Source: Ghiorsea sp.
Lineage (GTDB): Bacteria > Pseudomonadota > Zetaproteobacteria > Mariprofundales > Mariprofundaceae
DNA length: 15,930 bases
Assembly (NCBI GenBank): GCA_021772875.1
Contig: JAJFLD010000019.1
Coordinates: 1 to 15,930, forward strand
Direction of reading: 5' to 3'
Shown here: positions 13,966-15,930 of the stretch, one piece after another
How positions within the stretch are numbered: the first letter of the stretch is position 1
How the letters are laid out: every line of letters starts with the position of its first letter
Translations under genes and position numbers: made by a program
The notes under the pieces: generated by a model
Told to the model about the DNA's origin: nothing
The model's input: only the letters and a program-made list of their open reading frames with translations
The model's database searches: none

Positions 13966-14766
13966 ATGTTATCTGCGTTGATTATTGTGTTTCGCGAAGT
14001 ATTGGAAATGTCCATGGTATTGGGCATGTTGTTTGCAGCCACCAAAGGTGTTCTCGGCTGTAAGAAGTGGATTGGTGCAGGTGCCTTGATGGGTGTGATG
14101 GGTGCACTTACCGTGGCGATTTTTATGGAGAAACTTGAAAGCTCGGTAGAAGGTGCGGGCGAATTTATTTTTAATGCAGTTGTGCTTTCTATTGCTTCGA
14201 TGTTGCTGGCCTGGACTGTGATTTGGATGAGTAAACATGGGCGTGAAATGAGTCAACGTATCCAACAAGTTGGAGCTTCAGTTGCTGAGGGTTCAACACC
14301 TATGGTGTCGTTGATGATTGTTTCCTTTGCAGCAGTGATGCGAGAAGGTTCAGAGGCTGTGTTTTTCTTGTTTGGTGCACTTCAAGCAGGTGAAGATAAA
14401 GCTTCGATGTTAACAGGTGGTATCTTTGGCTTGTTTGCAGGTGCTGGTTTAGGGTTTTTATTGTATCTTGGTTTGGTGCGTATTCCGATGAAGTACATTT
14501 TTGATGTGATGGGTGCATTGTTGATGTTGCTTGCAGCAGGCATGGCCTCACAAGCAGCGAATAATTTGGTGCTTGTTGATATTCTCCCCCCCCTGATTGA
14601 TACCCTTTGGGATAGCTCAGGCATTCTTTCTGAGGATAGTTTCTTAGGCAGTGTATTGCATGTGATGGTGGGTTATAGCGACAGACCAAGTGGCATGCAG
14701 ATGATAGTATTTGTTTTAACATTGGGTTTTGTTTTTTGGCTGTATCAGCGCGCTAGAGCTAAATAG
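13966..14766 (+). CDS. FTR1 family iron permease
   Basis: A 266-aa polytopic membrane protein with about seven predicted hydrophobic segments (about 3-24, 38-56, 68-88, 113-138, 148-170, 178-198, 245-262). It carries the two iron-translocation motifs of the FTR1/EfeU family: REVLE at 10-14 in the first helix and REGSE at 126-130 in the fourth. In yeast and E. coli such permeases import ferric iron after oxidation by a partner (Fet3 or EfeO/EfeB); no partner gene is seen here. The ATG follows the fur stop directly, with AAGGAA about 6 nt upstream. The Fur box in front of fur should control it. A C8 run at 14586-14593 within codons 207-210 is a possible slippage site. Other metals are possible, but the Fur linkage supports iron. 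Confidence 0.92.
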   Translation: MLSALIIVFREVLEMSMVLGMLFAATKGVLGCKKWIGAGALMGVMGALTVAIFMEKLESSVEGAGEFIFNAVVLSIASMLLAWTVIWMSKHGREMSQRIQQVGASVAEGSTPMVSLMIVSFAAVMREGSEAVFFLFGALQAGEDKASMLTGGIFGLFAGAGLGFLLYLGLVRIPMKYIFDVMGALLMLLAAGMASQAANNLVLVDILPPLIDTLWDSSGILSEDSFLGSVLHVMVGYSDRPSGMQMIVFVLTLGFVFWLYQRARAK

Positions 14767-14769
14767 TTC

Positions 14770-15594
14770 ATGTTAAAACAGTTGTACCCGAGTTGTGCTG
14801 AACCATCATTATTAAAAGGTATTTATCTCAAGCTCAATTTGCATCAACGGGCCAAAGCTGGTGATGTTTTTATCTATGCCAATTATATCAGCAGCCTTGA
14901 TGGCCGAATTTCATTGTTTGATAAGAAAGAAGATGAATATACGGTGCCCCCAAGCATTGCCAACGCCAGAGACTGGCGCTTATACCAAGAGCTAGCAGGG
15001 CAAAGTGATATGATGCTCACTTCGGCACGATATTTTAGGCAATTGGCCAAGGGCAAAGCCCAAGATTTATTGCCAGTGGGTTTAAGCCCAAACTTTGAAG
15101 ATATTAAACAGTGGCGAGAGCAGCAGGGTTTGAAGGCGCAGCCTGATGTGCTGATTTTGTCAGATAGTTTGGATATTCCGCTTGCAGCGCTACGAAGTTT
15201 ATCAGATCGAAAAACCATTGTGTTAACCAAAACACAAGCAAATCAAGATAAGGTGCAGCAGCTTGAAACATGTGGTGTACAAGTGATTCAGGCAGCAACG
15301 GCTGTGACAGGTCAATTTGTGCGACAAAGCCTGATTGCACTGGGTTATCAAAGTGCTTATATGATTGCAGGACCAAAAGTTCACCACACTTTGCTTGTTG
15401 ATGGTTGCGTGGATGAGCTGTTTCTAACTTCACATTTTTCATTGCTTGGTGGTCAAGCTTTTCACAGCATTTTAGAAGATGATATGCCCGTAAACCATAT
15501 GAAGCTATTATCACTCTACCTTGATGAACAAGAAGGGCAGATGTTTCAACGATTTGCATACCAGCAGATTGCTTATCAAAATAAGGGAAAATAA
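14770..15594 (+). CDS. RibD C-terminal domain-type reductase (dihydrofolate reductase-like fold)
   Basis: A 274-aa protein resembling the reductase domain of RibD, which in riboflavin synthesis reduces 5-amino-6-(phosphoribosylamino)uracil with NADPH. Visible features are an N-terminal strand plus substrate loop, IYANYISSLDGRIS (35-48), NARDWRLYQELAGQSDMMLTSARY (65-88), the nucleotide-binding strand VLILSDS (127-133), and AGPKVHHTLLVDGCVDELFLTSH (200-222), which matches the RibD_C GGxxLxxxLLxxGLVDELxL pattern. The first 33 residues have no match I recognise. No deaminase domain is attached, so it is a stand-alone reductase and might act on another pterin- or pyrimidine-like substrate. It starts 3 nt after the FTR1 stop without a clear ribosome site. 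Its place in a Fur-led operon suggests an iron-starvation role. Confidence 0.75.
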   Translation: MLKQLYPSCAEPSLLKGIYLKLNLHQRAKAGDVFIYANYISSLDGRISLFDKKEDEYTVPPSIANARDWRLYQELAGQSDMMLTSARYFRQLAKGKAQDLLPVGLSPNFEDIKQWREQQGLKAQPDVLILSDSLDIPLAALRSLSDRKTIVLTKTQANQDKVQQLETCGVQVIQAATAVTGQFVRQSLIALGYQSAYMIAGPKVHHTLLVDGCVDELFLTSHFSLLGGQAFHSILEDDMPVNHMKLLSLYLDEQEGQMFQRFAYQQIAYQNKGK

Positions 15595-15930
15595 TGTCTT
15601 TATCAAACTTTGATTTTGCTGCAACACCACACATTCACTTTGGACTAGGCACACGCCATCAATTAATCGGCATCCTTAAAACACTGGGGTCAAAAGTATT
15701 GCTCGTTTCAGGTGGAAAATCATTTGATGAATCGGCGAAATGTTTGACTCTTTTGGATGAGCTAAATGAGCATTTTGAAGTGCAACGTGAACGAATGTCT
15801 GGCGAACCAACACCTGCGATGGTGGATGCTTGGGTGGCGAAATACCAACGCTTTAAGCCCGATGTGGTGGTGGCGATTGGTGGCGGAAGTGCAGTGGATG
15901 CAGCCAAAGCTGTGGCAGGGCTTTTGCCAT
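15594..15930 (+). CDS. iron-containing alcohol dehydrogenase, N-terminal part (partial)
   Basis: An open frame from the ATG at 15594 to the window end, 112 complete codons, cut at the right edge. The ATG overlaps the preceding stop as TAATG. The protein opens with a strand region (PHIHFGLGTRHQL, 12-24) and reaches the NAD(P)-binding signature IGGGSAVDAAKA (95-106), which, with the group's typical VLLVSGGKSF (35-44), identifies a group III Fe-dependent alcohol dehydrogenase. These enzymes oxidise alcohols or reduce aldehydes in the cytosol; the metal-binding histidines are C-terminal and out of view, so the iron ligand set cannot be checked. The coupling to the RibD-like gene implies co-expression with the Fur-regulated genes. 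Confidence 0.88.
   Translation, partial: MSLSNFDFAATPHIHFGLGTRHQLIGILKTLGSKVLLVSGGKSFDESAKCLTLLDELNEHFEVQRERMSGEPTPAMVDAWVAKYQRFKPDVVVAIGGGSAVDAAKAVAGLLP

Noticed and set aside
1..15930. CRISPR arrays, tRNA or rRNA genes, insertion sequences, prophage genes
   Set aside because: No direct-repeat/spacer pattern, no cloverleaf-like segment, no transposase or integrase frame was seen on either strand.

Overview
The window is a compact, AT-leaning bacterial chromosome segment with about 20 genes. They are packed into co-directional runs with start/stop overlaps. The gene set (RecR, DciA, a HinT-type HIT protein, GSA-aminotransferase heme pathway, AcnA aconitase, Fur) is typical of a Gram-negative proteobacterium. 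The combination of a classical Fur box, an FTR1-type iron permease and a moderately low GC content would fit an iron-oxidising Zetaproteobacterium-like lineage. That placement is a guess from style, not something the sequence proves.

Region 1 (1-3756, minus strand) is a long housekeeping run. In transcription order it is hinT-like HIT hydrolase, dciA (DUF721), a Tim44-domain membrane protein, ybaB, recR, ilvE, and the 5' end of a yciH/SUI1 gene cut by the window edge. Gaps are below 40 nt throughout, and ybaB/recR share a TGATG. A 311-nt spacer (3757-4067) follows, then a small plus-strand orphan gene (4068-4253).

Region 2 (4270-5676, minus) holds a nitrobindin-like beta-barrel protein, a short divergent GreA/GreB-like factor and a GIY-YIG (UPF0213) protein.

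Region 3 (5778-8304, minus) is hemL, hisI, a minimal nucleotidyltransferase (MNT), a truncated HEPN-like ORF that the automatic gene calls are likely to miss, and hisE. The last four genes are chained by 4- to 14-nt overlaps. This places what looks like the remains of a type VII MNT/HEPN toxin-antitoxin pair between two histidine biosynthesis genes. A nested palindromic repeat (8341-8438) separates hemL from the upstream acnA.

Region 4 (8451-13374, minus) contains acnA (GTG start with a strong Shine-Dalgarno sequence), a hairpin-rich 231-nt spacer, and a TetR regulator overlapping an ABC1/UbiB-family kinase.

Region 5 (13550-15930, plus) is an iron operon. A near-consensus Fur box lies directly upstream of fur, followed with 0- to 3-nt gaps or a 1-nt overlap by an FTR1-family iron permease, a RibD-C-type reductase and an iron-dependent alcohol dehydrogenase that runs off the window. 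Fur probably represses its own operon when iron is replete, linking iron uptake to a pyridine-nucleotide reductase and an Fe-enzyme. The most notable points are the MNT/HEPN remnant inside the his genes, the Fur-box operon with its two unexpected downstream oxidoreductases, a C8 homopolymer inside the iron permease gene, and the structured spacer upstream of acnA.
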